Source: CAYYKD01 sp964471825 (GTDB lineage: Bacteria > Spirochaetota > GWE2-31-10 > CAYYKD01). Taken from it: DNA of 64,000 bases. Position numbers and translations under genes: made by a program. This document shows, one piece after another, positions 55,830-63,494 of the stretch; the stretch's first letter is position 1, and each line of letters starts with the position of its first letter. The notes beneath the pieces are model-generated. The model was not told where the DNA came from. It worked only from the letters and a program-made list of their open reading frames with translations, and made no database searches. Where the stretch lies: the NCBI GenBank assembly GCA_964471825.1, contig CAYYKD010000001.1, positions 1 through 64,000 on the forward strand, in the 5' to 3' direction.

Positions 55830-56657
55830 ATGGATAGACCAATGTTTCTTGCACAAAACGGATGGTATCCGGCAGATAGTTTAAACTGTAAGAAAGAGAT
55901 TATTAAATGTGTTGATCACTCAATTTTTATTGAGGGAAAGATCCCTGTCTGTTGAATATTGCCGCATGCAGGCTGGTATTTCTGCGGAAGGATATCGGTA
56001 AATACTATCCGTCTTATGAAAGAGAAAAATGGTACGATTAGAAGAATTTTTATCTTTGGCGGTCATTTAAACAAGAATAATCTGCCTATCCTTGAAACAT
56101 TTGATAATGCACAAACTCCATTTGGGACGCTGACTAATAATAGACAGGTACTTCAGGCCTTGTCTGATAAAAATCTACAGAGAGTAGACTTTTTAAGGGA
56201 CAATACTATTGAAATACTATTGCCTATTATTCAACATTTCTTTGGTAATATTGAGATAACTGCAATATATATGCCTCCCGGACCACGAAGCATTGAGATT
56301 GCGAAGTTTCTCTTTGAAAAATTCGGCAAATCATCAATATTTATAGGTTCTACGGATCTTACTCATTATGGTCCAAATTACGGATTCTTTCATACGGATA
56401 AATCAGTCCCGCCTGTAAACTGGGTAACTAACACCAATGATAAGGGCTACATAGACCTATTGTTATCGCTCTCAGTTGATGAATCTCTTGCCTATGCGGA
56501 AAAAAACAAGTCAGCCTGCTCCTCCGGGGCCGTAGCCGCTTGTATGACCATAGCAAAACAGGCAGGAGTTGAAAAGGGTGTCCTAATCGACTATCAAACC
56601 AGTTATTCAGTTATGAAAAATGACAGTTTTGTCGGTTATGCAGGTGTAATTTTTTAA
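55830..56657 (+). CDS. MEMO-family protein with in-frame TGA (candidate selenoprotein)
   Basis: From the ATG at 55830 (GGAGG 4 nt upstream) one frame runs to 56657 except for TGA at codon 42 (55953-55955). Before it: FLAQNGWYPADSLNCKKEI and EGKIPVC; after it: ILPHAGWYFCGR, the metal-binding PHAG motif of the MEMO/AmmeMemoRadiSam-B family, then IFGGHLN, IYMPPGPRS, FIGSTDLTHYGP and SACSSGAVAAC. Both sides match the family, giving 275 residues, the normal length. TGA directly follows a Cys codon, and a hairpin with an apical GGT follows, so insertion of selenocysteine (Cys-Sec) is plausible. A nonsense mutation is the alternative; a fragment starting at TTG 55959 would lack the N-terminal strand. 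Sec machinery is not in this window. Confidence 0.65.
55956..55990 (+). promoter_or_regulatory. Possible bacterial SECIS hairpin
   Basis: Immediately after the TGA, CCGCA pairs with TGCGG around a 16-nt loop that contains GCTGGTATTT. The apical GGT begins 19 nt after the TGA, close to the spacing in E. coli fdhF. The upper stem is weak, so this needs covariation support. Confidence 0.4.
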
Positions 56658-56855
56658 AGTATTGTTGCAACGACTTGAATAAATTAACTGCTCACTATTT
56701 TTATCAATTATCAGTGATAAAACTATCTATAAATATTGTTGTTTTTATGTTGTTTTTATGTTGATTTATAACATAATATATATTAAAATGATATTAACGA
56801 ATGAATAAATCAAGATAAAACTTGAATGAGTTAAATCTATTAAAGGTGGTGTAAT

Positions 56856-57083
56856 ATGCAAAGAATGAGTTTATACATTGATAATGACACAAAAAACAAG
56901 ATTGAAACATTGAGTAAAACATTAAAAAGGTCAATGAATAATCTTTTAGTTTACCTGGTAAATGATTACTATGATAAACAATGTAACAAAAAGGAAACAT
57001 TTTTAAGAGAATGGAAACCGATTGACAATGTTAATTTATCCGGTGTAAAAAATATTAGGGATTTTATCTATGATGATAAATGA
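56856..57083 (+). CDS. Ribbon-helix-helix antitoxin (VapB/CopG-like)
   Basis: 75 residues. The N-terminal MQRMSLYIDNDTKNKIETLS, followed by KRSMNNLLVYLVNDYY, has the beta-strand and two-helix pattern of ribbon-helix-helix DNA-binding antitoxins. The C-terminal 30 residues would bind the toxin. AGGTGG lies 6-7 nt before the ATG. The gene overlaps the PIN-domain gene by 14 nt, the classical antitoxin-toxin layout, and such antitoxins repress their own operon. The exact antitoxin family is uncertain because these small domains are divergent. The 200 bases upstream hold only short TGTTTTTA repeats. Confidence 0.75.
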   Translation: MQRMSLYIDNDTKNKIETLSKTLKRSMNNLLVYLVNDYYDKQCNKKETFLREWKPIDNVNLSGVKNIRDFIYDDK

Positions 57084-57477
57084 TCAGGAGGTTTTAATAG
57101 ACACTAATATTTTACTTTATTCACTTGATAAGAATAATGAACATTATAACTATTCAAGAGACATTATATCAGATAACTTTGATAATATTTTTATCACTTC
57201 AAAAAATATAAGTGAGTTTATAGCAGTATTGACAAAACAAAATATTGATTATGATATTATTTTAAACTATCTTAAAATAATAAATAATTTTAATGTTATC
57301 TATCCGGATCATAACAGCATAAATATTTTTTATGAATTGATAAAAAAGTATAAACCAAAAGGAAACCGGATTTTTGATATTGAAATAGTATCAATAATGT
57401 TATCGAATGGAATTAAAAACATTATAACAGTCAATAAAAAAGACTTTGAAGCAATTAAAGAGATATGTATTAAATAA
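57070..57477 (+). CDS. vapC: PIN-domain toxin (VapC-like)
   Basis: 135 residues with the four acidic positions of PIN ribonucleases: Asp in VLIDTNILLYSL, Glu in NISEFIAVL, Asp in NRIFDIEIVSIML and Asp in VNKKDFEAI. VapC toxins cleave tRNA or rRNA and are held inactive by the partner antitoxin. It overlaps the upstream ribbon-helix-helix gene by 14 nt. Strongly AT-rich and Asn/Ile-rich, as is usual for mobile toxin-antitoxin genes. ATG at 57070 or 57073 is equally possible. The region 57478-57619 contains nothing I can support. Confidence 0.85.
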   Translation: MMINDQEVLIDTNILLYSLDKNNEHYNYSRDIISDNFDNIFITSKNISEFIAVLTKQNIDYDIILNYLKIINNFNVIYPDHNSINIFYELIKKYKPKGNRIFDIEIVSIMLSNGIKNIITVNKKDFEAIKEICIK

Positions 57478-57619
57478 AAAGTCAAATATATGCAGTATGT
57501 TTTGAGTAATAAATAATGATGTATTATTTAGTTAAATTATGGGATAAAACTTAAGTTAATTTACTTTGTACATGCATCTTAAAGGGTTTTTTATATAAGA
57601 TTTGCACGGAAACCCCTAA

Positions 57620-58048
57620 TTAAACAACAAAGTTTAAGTCAAATTCCGGAAATATCTCTTTAATTCTTACTAATGTTTTTAGCTCGGGATTTGCTTTTTT
57701 TGATGATTCTAATCGTTGATAACTGTATATATTTTTAAACTCTAACATATCTGATACCTGTTTTTGTGTCAAATGATGTTGCAGTCTTAACAATCTTAAA
57801 TAAAAAGAAAAAGCAATTTGAGGCTCAACTTTTACCTGTATAACGACATTTGTTTCTTTAATTGCTTTGTTCGGAAGAGAAAATATAATCTTTGAATCTG
57901 CCGGTTCATCCAAATATAAATCAAGAGCTTCTTTCATATTTTTCTTTAATTCTTCAATATTCTCAGCTTGTGTAATACAGCCTTCAAGTTCAATACATTC
58001 AGCCCACAAACCGTCAGAATCATTATGTACCGTAAAATGATAAAACAT
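57620..58048 (-). CDS. hicB: HicB-family antitoxin
   Basis: 142 residues: a HicB partial RNase-H-like domain (residues 1-75: GLWAECIELEGCITQAENIEEL, MKEALDLYLDEP) and a C-terminal helix-turn-helix (85-135: LRLQHHLTQKQVSDMLEFKN, SYQRLESSKKANPELKTL). HicB neutralises the HicA mRNA interferase and represses the operon. GGAGG lies before its ATG, at the 3' end of the hicA remnant. Since hicA is frameshifted here, the antitoxin may now be solitary, or the frameshift is an assembly artefact. Confidence 0.88.
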   Translation of the reverse strand: MFYHFTVHNDSDGLWAECIELEGCITQAENIEELKKNMKEALDLYLDEPADSKIIFSLPNKAIKETNVVIQVKVEPQIAFSFYLRLLRLQHHLTQKQVSDMLEFKNIYSYQRLESSKKANPELKTLVRIKEIFPEFDLNFVV

Positions 58049-58049
58049 A

Positions 58050-58233
58050 TTAAATTCCCTCCTTTAGTCTTTTCAATAACTTTTGTTCTAAACCTTTTTT
58101 AAGTTCTTTGTGCATCGGTATTGTTTCCCTTAACTCGACTTTCCCGACAATAAAATGGCTTCCCGATTGCCTGATTTCAATCCTCCCCTTGCAGTTTAAA
58201 CTTCTTAAACATTTCTTTTCCGGATATTGGCAT
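58050..58233 (-). pseudogene. hicA: Frameshifted hicA toxin gene
   Basis: Starts ATG (58233-58231) with MPISGKEMFKKFKLQG, then a +1 shift within GGGG (58188-58185). The other frame continues RIEIRQSGSHFIVGK ... TIPMHKELKKGLEQKLLK to TAA at 58052-58050. Removing one G gives a 60-residue HicA with the expected spacing between GKE and the catalytic GSH. The second frame ends just before hicB. Either a real inactivation of the toxin or a homopolymer error. Confidence 0.75.
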
Positions 58234-58297
58234 AAACAAATCTCTTATTTAATATACTAAGCATACCAACTATGATTGGTAATGTCAAATTTATTTA

Positions 58298-58480
58298 CAA
58301 TAAATTTTGCATCTTTGCGAAGTATATTTTTATGGAAAACAAGGAAGGATGCGATAAAAAATACGCAGAATAATTACATTATTTGAGTATTTTTTATCAC
58401 AGACTGACGAATGTTTAACAAATAAAAGATCAAGCAAAAAAAAGCGATAAAAACACAATAGGGAACTTTGGTAGAGCCTC
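58298..58480. repeat. Deletion derivative (copy C) of the GAGGCT element
   Basis: Shares with the intact element at 23229 the segments GCGAAGTATATTTTT, GGAAAACAAGGAA, TTATTTGAGTAT and TTTAACAAATAAAAGATCAA, and ends in AGAGCCTC. The GC-richer centre and the left terminus are missing. It occupies most of the gap between hicA and mrpD. Confidence 0.65.
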
Positions 58481-58521
58481 GATATATAGGTACTGGTAGA
58501 ATCCGATTGGAGAGCAAAAAC

Positions 58522-60033
58522 TTAAAAATAAGCATGCCACATGGCAAAAAACATAAAGACACCGGTAAATAATAGTATTATATAAAACAACTCATAATTA
58601 AAATTCTTAAATATAAACCGTTTTTCAAATGAGTGAATAAGCGGAGTAAATTTAAACAGAAGGTGAGAGAGGGTAAATGATATAATCAACAATACAGGAT
58701 CAATAATATTTACCGGTTTTACCTTGAATTCGATCCAAAAGCATATGTAAAAAAACACTAGGACTACCGGACAAATAAAATGTATCAAAGCCGGCTTGTT
58801 AAATTTAAAACTAACTTTGTACTTAAGTAATCCTGACATAATAAAAAAAGCAGAGAGATAAAAAAGCACTCTATAGGTTGAAGATAGGCCTGTCATATCT
58901 GATTTTAGCATATAGGTCGCCGTAGGGAAAAATCCGGCAGTAAATAGAAAAAAAACAATCATCAAAATGTATGTGATGGGATCTGTAAATAGTGTGTTTT
59001 TATTTTCAATTTCATCAGTAGTAATACTTTTTTCGTAGAGGAGAAACAGAGAGGTTTTGTATACTGCATGAATAATCATATAGGTAAATGCCGCTTTGAA
59101 ATTGCCATTAGTTAATAGAAGCACAACAATTGATGTTGCTGTAACTGTTGTCCCGGCAATCATCTTTTTAAAATGGCTCTCATAAAATACATAGAACGAT
59201 GAATACAATATCGAAAAAATTGATACTGCTCTTAAAAAAACCAAGACAGAATCAAGTTTTAAAAGTTGTGCAGGAATAATAACAAAATGGTAAATGCCGA
59301 ATACACCTGAGAATATTGTAAATGATGATAGAAAGGAGGAGACGGTTGAAACAGTAGCTGCATGACACACTGCTGTCCAGTTGCAAGCCGGGAAGAGACC
59401 CCCTTTAATAATGAATGCAACAATAAATAATCCGAGCAGCACTACTGCATGAGAGGTCTCAACGCCTGCCAGAGAACTAAAGTCTGTAAGATTAAAGTAG
59501 TTTCCCATTGCAAACCAGAGTATAATACCGGCCAAAAGTATAGTTGAACTAACAGCCCCAATAAACATATATCTTATACCTGCAAAATAGTCCTTATTAA
59601 TAGTTATAAGTACATATGCCCCCATAATCATTAATTCATAGAACACAAAGAAGTTAAAAAAATCTCCTGTAAGTACAATCCCGCTACAGCCTGCCAGAAA
59701 GAACAAAAAAACAACTCGCATATTTAATGACTCAATCCCCTTCATTCCAAACAAGACAAAAAAACACGGCACAAGGAATGTGATCATAAAGTAAACCCTT
59801 ACACCGTCGAAGATAAAATTGATAGAATAATCCAGATAGCTCAATGGAACAAGTAGATCACCATACTTCTTATTGCAATAAACAAGGAAAAGCCCTGCAG
59901 CAATCATAACTCCGAGTGTGGATTTAATAAGCAAGGTCGAAATATCCATCCGAAAACCGTATTTAAAAAGGAGAATAATTATTGCAGCTATAAAAGGGAT
60001 AGACGGGAAAAGTACTATTATCTGACTATACAT
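58522..60033 (-). CDS. mrpD: Mrp antiporter subunit D-like (NuoL/M/N family)
   Basis: Proton-conducting membrane subunit, about 14 helices over 503 residues. The conserved Glu lies in NFFVFYELMIMGAYVLI and a conserved Lys in VAFIIKGGLFPACNW, followed by HAATVSTVSSFLSSFTIF. It is the only large antiporter-like subunit in the operon; MrpA is absent. The ATG at 60033 overlaps the end of mrpC by 8 nt, and GGAGG lies 12 nt upstream. Last gene of a ten-gene operon. Expected role: cation/proton exchange across the inner membrane for pH, sodium or osmotic balance, possibly as part of an Mbh-like assembly. Confidence 0.88.
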   Translation of the reverse strand: MYSQIIVLFPSIPFIAAIIILLFKYGFRMDISTLLIKSTLGVMIAAGLFLVYCNKKYGDLLVPLSYLDYSINFIFDGVRVYFMITFLVPCFFVLFGMKGIESLNMRVVFLFFLAGCSGIVLTGDFFNFFVFYELMIMGAYVLITINKDYFAGIRYMFIGAVSSTILLAGIILWFAMGNYFNLTDFSSLAGVETSHAVVLLGLFIVAFIIKGGLFPACNWTAVCHAATVSTVSSFLSSFTIFSGVFGIYHFVIIPAQLLKLDSVLVFLRAVSIFSILYSSFYVFYESHFKKMIAGTTVTATSIVVLLLTNGNFKAAFTYMIIHAVYKTSLFLLYEKSITTDEIENKNTLFTDPITYILMIVFFLFTAGFFPTATYMLKSDMTGLSSTYRVLFYLSAFFIMSGLLKYKVSFKFNKPALIHFICPVVLVFFYICFWIEFKVKPVNIIDPVLLIISFTLSHLLFKFTPLIHSFEKRFIFKNFNYELFYIILLFTGVFMFFAMWHAYF

Positions 60034-60337
60034 TAAGCTTTGAAACCTCCACACTTCCCTTTTTTTCATAGAGTTTAACGATTATTATAATTGCAAGTGC
60101 ATTAAAGCAGACACTTATCACTATGGCGGTTAACATTAAAGCTTGAGGTATAGGATTCACAAAATTACTTTGATTGCTACCGCTCATTATCGGTGCCAAC
60201 ATTCCCTTTACATATCCTGTTTTTAAAAAGATAAGTATTATTGAACTTTCTACCACATTTAGACACATTATCTTCTTTATAAGATTATCAGAGACGATTA
60301 ATCCGTAAATAGCTACAACCATTATCAGATATATCAT
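60026..60337 (-). CDS. mrpC: Mrp antiporter subunit C-like (NuoK family)
   Basis: 103 residues with three helices of the NuoK/MrpC fold: LIMVVAIYGLIVSDNLIKKI, MCLNVVESSIILIFLKTG, then PIPQALMLTAIVISVCFNAL, which is the most conserved MrpC block. A polar loop (KGMLAPIMSGSNQSNFVN) lies between. It begins 3 nt after the MbhE-like gene with AAGGA upstream. A membrane core subunit of the antiporter. Confidence 0.88.
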   Translation of the reverse strand: MIYLIMVVAIYGLIVSDNLIKKIMCLNVVESSIILIFLKTGYVKGMLAPIMSGSNQSNFVNPIPQALMLTAIVISVCFNALAIIIIVKLYEKKGSVEVSKLNV

Positions 60338-60340
60338 ATA

Positions 60341-60589
60341 TTATTCCTTAATTGTTTTAATACCAATAACAGTAAGCACTACTACCAACACCTCTAACAT
60401 AGTATCAAAAATACGAGGTCCGAGATAAACAACTGTTACAAGGTTTTTAATATTCATCTTTTGAGCGAGCTCTATCACTTTCTCAACATGTTCATAACCC
60501 GATGGGACAAACCCTCTCAACAAACTATATATGCTTACTAACGAGATTATCAATATAATGAATGTGAATATTTGAAACAGTCTACTCAT
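60341..60589 (-). CDS. MbhE-like small membrane subunit (MrpA C-terminal segment type)
   Basis: 82 residues from the ATG at 60589 (GGGG 6 nt upstream, 8-nt overlap with the preceding gene); a TTG four codons earlier is less likely. Two helices with the conserved loop NLVTVVYLGPRIFDTMLEVLV, as in the MbhE subunit and the matching C-terminal part of MrpA. In Mbh operons this gene precedes the MrpB-like subunit; here it follows it. Confidence 0.75.
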   Translation of the reverse strand: MSRLFQIFTFIILIISLVSIYSLLRGFVPSGYEHVEKVIELAQKMNIKNLVTVVYLGPRIFDTMLEVLVVVLTVIGIKTIKE

Positions 60590-60998
60590 TGTTAGCCCCA
60601 ATAAAGTTTCTAAATATAAGTACTATAGAGCCTGACACCTCTATATATATGGCAAAACTTATTACCCAGATAAAAATATTTGAGTATATAGAATCTGAGT
60701 GTTGAAATTCATAGAACCTTCCAAAAAGAAAACCCGATATAATCAATCCGCCTATCATGATTATTATTAACAATATGACACCTGCAATTTCAATAAGCGA
60801 GTAAAATGTATCACTAAAAACCTTTACATCAAAAAGTACCTCTGTAACAACGACTATTGTTCCAAATATTACACCTGCCTGGAATCCGCCCCCCGGAGAG
60901 TTTGCTCCGTAAGAGAACATATAAAAGCTAAAGGTCATAATAATCGGAAAAAGTTTTGATATGGATGTTTTAATTACATTTGAGTCTTCAATTCTCAT
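60582..60998 (-). CDS. mrpB: Mrp antiporter subunit B-like (MnhB)
   Basis: 138 residues, four helices of the MnhB domain: SKLFPIIMTFSFYMFSYGAN, the diagnostic glycine-rich SPGGGFQAGVIFGTIVVV, and EIAGVILLIIIMIGGLIISG. It starts 1 nt after the PII-like gene and overlaps the next gene by 8 nt, so translation is coupled. Part of the membrane core of the antiporter. Confidence 0.88.
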   Translation of the reverse strand: MRIEDSNVIKTSISKLFPIIMTFSFYMFSYGANSPGGGFQAGVIFGTIVVVTEVLFDVKVFSDTFYSLIEIAGVILLIIIMIGGLIISGFLFGRFYEFQHSDSIYSNIFIWVISFAIYIEVSGSIVLIFRNFIGANNE

Positions 60999-60999
60999 C

Positions 61000-61329
61000 T
61001 TATAGATTCCCTGTATAAAACTCTAATGGAAGAGCCATAAGTACCCCTATCTCACTATCGTTAAAGTCTATCCCCTCTTCTCTGCAGAGTTTTATAAAAT
61101 AAACCAGATCGTTCCTGGTTGGTACGCTTGAGACAATAGCACGGTTGTAGATAAGTTCAAGTCCAAAAAATTTAGTTATTTCATTAAAAAGAGGTGTAGT
61201 AGCACCGGCTATATTTTCTATCCCCTCACCGTCAAGTATCGTCGTATCAAAAAAACCACACTCAAGAAATATGGATATGACTTTTTTTAGAAGTGCCTCT
61301 TTTTTTAAAACTATAATTAATAAGTACAT
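61000..61329 (-). CDS. PII-like small signalling protein
   Basis: 109 residues. The beta-alpha-beta start YLLIIVLKKEALLKKVISIF, followed by ECGFFDTTILDGEGIEN, is the pattern of PII-like trimeric ferredoxin-fold proteins; a second half (VSSVPTRNDLVYFIKLCREE) completes the fold. PII-like proteins bind nucleotides or metabolites and often gate transporters. It is encoded between the EIIA-like and MnhB-like genes of the antiporter operon with almost no intergenic space, so a role in controlling the antiporter is plausible. The T-loop motif of GlnB is not present. Assignment is by pattern and moderate. Confidence 0.6.
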   Translation of the reverse strand: MYLLIIVLKKEALLKKVISIFLECGFFDTTILDGEGIENIAGATTPLFNEITKFFGLELIYNRAIVSSVPTRNDLVYFIKLCREEGIDFNDSEIGVLMALPLEFYTGNL

Positions 61330-61341
61330 ATTCTTTTTATC

Positions 61342-61782
61342 CTAACTATCAAATTTAACTATAAGATTTTCTATAGCATCCTTGTTGCCTGAATAAAAAA
61401 CATCTCTATTAACTTCAGAGGAGATTAGGCGGCTTATTCTAGCCATAATTGAGAGGTAGATCTTTGACATTGAATCAGGAAGAATTATCATAAAGAAAAC
61501 TCGATGAGATCCCTTTCTATACTGTGATTTATCGGAACTAATTATCCCAAGGTGAATACTGATATTATCAACAAGACCGGTTCTTGCATGACACAATAAA
61601 AATCCGTTTTCTATATCAACTAAACTCAGATTATTTTTTTTTGAGAAAAAATCCTTTAACTCAGCAATCTCATTTAAGTCAGATAAAGTAAAATCAACCA
61701 GACGATTAATAAAGTTTTTTTCATCAATCTCATCAACGACTATCATTTTACTTGAATTAAGGTAATCGGATATCTTATACAT
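61342..61782 (-). CDS. PTS EIIA-like protein (Fru/Ntr type)
   Basis: 146 residues resembling the phosphorylatable EIIA domain of fructose/nitrogen PTS proteins. The motif ENGFLLCHARTGLVDNISIH corresponds to the GIAIPHAR active-site His (Cys replaces the usual Pro), followed by VFFMIILPDSMSKIYLSIMARISRLI. No EIIB, EIIC, HPr or EI is nearby, so it is probably regulatory, like EIIA-Ntr, which controls potassium transport in other bacteria. GGGGG precedes the ATG. Position inside an Mrp operon suggests phosphorylation-dependent control of the antiporter; this is inference. Confidence 0.75.
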   Translation of the reverse strand: MYKISDYLNSSKMIVVDEIDEKNFINRLVDFTLSDLNEIAELKDFFSKKNNLSLVDIENGFLLCHARTGLVDNISIHLGIISSDKSQYRKGSHRVFFMIILPDSMSKIYLSIMARISRLISSEVNRDVFYSGNKDAIENLIVKFDS

Positions 61783-61793
61783 TCCAGCCCCCG

Positions 61794-62027
61794 TTATTTT
61801 CTGGTTTTTTTTATGGCGATTAGAAAAATTATAGTTGTTAACCCTGCTCCTAGCGAGGCCTCCGTAAGTGCAACATCCGGTGCGTGAAACAGGAAATACT
61901 TTAATGATAGGACTATACTAAAAAGACTGAAGTATATCAAACATTTTATCAGTTGTCTTGAAAAAACCATTCCTAGTGTAAATATAAGCATTAATACAAG
62001 AGGAAACTCTCCTAAATAGTCAATCAT
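61794..62027 (-). CDS. MbhD-like membrane subunit (DUF4040 type)
   Basis: 77 residues from the ATG at 62027, which has GGGGG 5 nt upstream and overlaps the mrpG end by 8 nt. Three helices end in the conserved APDVALTEASLGAGLTTIIF block shared by MbhD and the C-terminal region of MrpA. With the MbhE-like gene it supplies, as separate subunits, the part of MrpA that remains when the large NuoL-like half is missing. Confidence 0.8.
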   Translation of the reverse strand: MIDYLGEFPLVLMLIFTLGMVFSRQLIKCLIYFSLFSIVLSLKYFLFHAPDVALTEASLGAGLTTIIFLIAIKKTRK

Positions 62028-62310
62028 TTTTACCCCCTTCATCCTTTAATGATTCAAGATAGGAAAGTGCAAGTATTTGGGCAATTATTGGCGAGGTTAT
62101 TAAAACAAATAAGAAAATCAACATAAGTTTTGACCAAAAATCAGGCTTCCCTGAATATATTGCTAAACCAATAACTATATTAATAAGTCCTGTTACCCCT
62201 GTCTTTGTAGCAGAATGAAATCTTAAAAAGATATCCGGTAATATAAATAACCCGAGTACACCAAAAAAAACAAACAACATTCCAAGAGCTATAAAAAAAT
62301 ATGCAACCAT
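62020..62310 (-). CDS. mrpG: Mrp antiporter subunit G
   Basis: 96 residues with three helices of the MrpG/PhaG family: FFGVLGLFILPDIFLRFHSA, TKTGVTGLINIVIGLAIYSG and LMLIFLFVLITSPIIAQILA. The conserved RFHSATKTG loop is intact. The start overlaps the mrpF stop (TAATG). A small membrane subunit needed for complex assembly in characterised Mrp systems. Confidence 0.9.
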   Translation of the reverse strand: MVAYFFIALGMLFVFFGVLGLFILPDIFLRFHSATKTGVTGLINIVIGLAIYSGKPDFWSKLMLIFLFVLITSPIIAQILALSYLESLKDEGGKND

Positions 62311-62561
62311 TATTCATCCCTTTTTGATTTGTAGATTTTGTTTATTGCAATAATTTCACCAAATGAAAGAAGTGAAAACACTATTGCAACATCCAGATAG
62401 TAACCCTTTTTATATATAACAGCATAGAAACACATGATAATAATAACAAGGCTCTGAATTACTGTCATACACAACAACCTATCATATAGACCGGGGCCTA
62501 TGATCAGTTTAATTGTTACGAGAAGTATTAAAAAATATAATATATAAAGAAAAACAATCAT
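62310..62561 (-). CDS. mrpF: Mrp antiporter subunit F
   Basis: 83 residues with three helices. LIIGPGLYDRLLCMTVIQSL contains the conserved GP...DR motif of MrpF, followed by GYYLDVAIVFSLLSFGEIIA. The start overlaps the mrpE stop by 4 nt (ATGA), with GAGG upstream. Membrane subunit of the antiporter. Confidence 0.88.
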   Translation of the reverse strand: MIVFLYILYFLILLVTIKLIIGPGLYDRLLCMTVIQSLVIIIMCFYAVIYKKGYYLDVAIVFSLLSFGEIIAINKIYKSKRDE

Positions 62562-63100
62562 CCGAATAACCTCATTAAAATCATCTCCAGTTTACCTTTT
62601 ATATTATTGCCGGCCTTTATAGAGTGAGTAGTTTTTTTATCAAAACAGTGTACAAATATCTTGTCACCATCCATCCACAATGAGATTGTACCGGGAATTA
62701 GGGATATAGAATTTGATAGAAATGTCCTCCCTAGGCTTGACTTTAATCGTGTTTTGATCCGAATGATACCGGGGTTGTATTTTCGTCTGATCATCATGGA
62801 GATTAGTTCAAATCCTGAAATGTAACTCTCCACAATTATCATAAGGAAATAAATAATAACAAGATCAAATCTGTATAGAAATTTAAGTGAGTTGAATCTG
62901 TCATCTTTATAAAAATAGTTAAATGAAAACAGAGTAACTATGATTGAAAAAAAAAATCCAGAAATAATTGTTGCAGGCTCAAAATCAAAAGTAAAGATGA
63001 TCCAGGAACCAAATGAAAACAAAAAAAGTATGGCAAATTTTACGGTAATTAAGATTAGATCCCTTTTTTTGTTTAATCCGGATAACAGATATTGTTTCAT
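62558..63100 (-). CDS. mrpE: Mrp antiporter subunit E
   Basis: 180 residues. Two to three N-terminal helices, a third at about 83-100, and the soluble C-terminal half with RTFLSNSISLIPGTISLWMD, the MrpE signature (SNSITLTPGT), followed by KIFVHCFD. First gene of the antiporter operon; GGAG lies 10 nt before the ATG. A possible extended -10 promoter (TGTTATAAT, 63197-63189) would place a terminal-repeat hairpin (63119-63155) in its leader. Confidence 0.88.
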   Translation of the reverse strand: MKQYLLSGLNKKRDLILITVKFAILFLFSFGSWIIFTFDFEPATIISGFFFSIIVTLFSFNYFYKDDRFNSLKFLYRFDLVIIYFLMIIVESYISGFELISMMIRRKYNPGIIRIKTRLKSSLGRTFLSNSISLIPGTISLWMDGDKIFVHCFDKKTTHSIKAGNNIKGKLEMILMRLFG

Positions 63101-63118
63101 TGAAGTTTAACTCCGGTC

Positions 63119-63155
63119 GCTCTTGCAAAAATTCAAAATTTATTTTTGCAAGAGC
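63119..63155. repeat. Minimal copy (D) of the GAGGCT element: two termini back to back
   Basis: GCTCTTGCAAAAAT (63119-63132) and ATTTTTGCAAGAGC (63142-63155) are perfect inverted repeats with a 9-nt loop, equal to the two ends of the 392-bp element with nothing between. It lies directly upstream of the mrpE ribosome-binding site and would form a hairpin in its mRNA. The remaining 63160-63300 is AT-rich with no feature beyond the possible mrpE promoter. Confidence 0.75.
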
Positions 63156-63303
63156 CTCTTTAATAAAAAAGCGATAATCAAAAATTAGATTATAACATTA
63201 CCGGATGATATATAATTTTTTTTAAAATATCAACCTAAAAATTTTATTGTTTATTCTATCTTAAATACTTTTACGAACACTTTCGCAATAGAGATATTTC
63301 TTT

Positions 63304-63357
63304 ATGAAAAGATACTTGCTTGATACAAACATTTGCATTCATTTTATCAAAGGTTAG
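63304..63357 (+). pseudogene. vapC toxin remnant (17 codons)
   Basis: ATG at 63304 then MKRYLLDTNICIHFIKG and a TAG at 63355-63357. This is the exact N-terminal strand and first acidic motif of VapC PIN toxins (LLDTNI), but the rest of the gene is absent. Downstream to 63494 I find no continuation in any frame. Confidence 0.6.
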
Positions 63358-63494
63358 TAAGGAGAGTTCATAAAAAACTCTGAGAGCCATTTTAGGAAAC
63401 TTGCCCTCCATCTATACCCCATTATCCTAATAAAACCGGATATTTTCAAAGACCATTTTTGGTTTTATACAAAAACCACCAATTATCCCGAATA

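Noticed and set aside
55959..56657. MEMO-family gene starting at TTG 55959
   Set aside because: No ribosome-binding site, and family sequence with a good start extends upstream in the same frame across the TGA.
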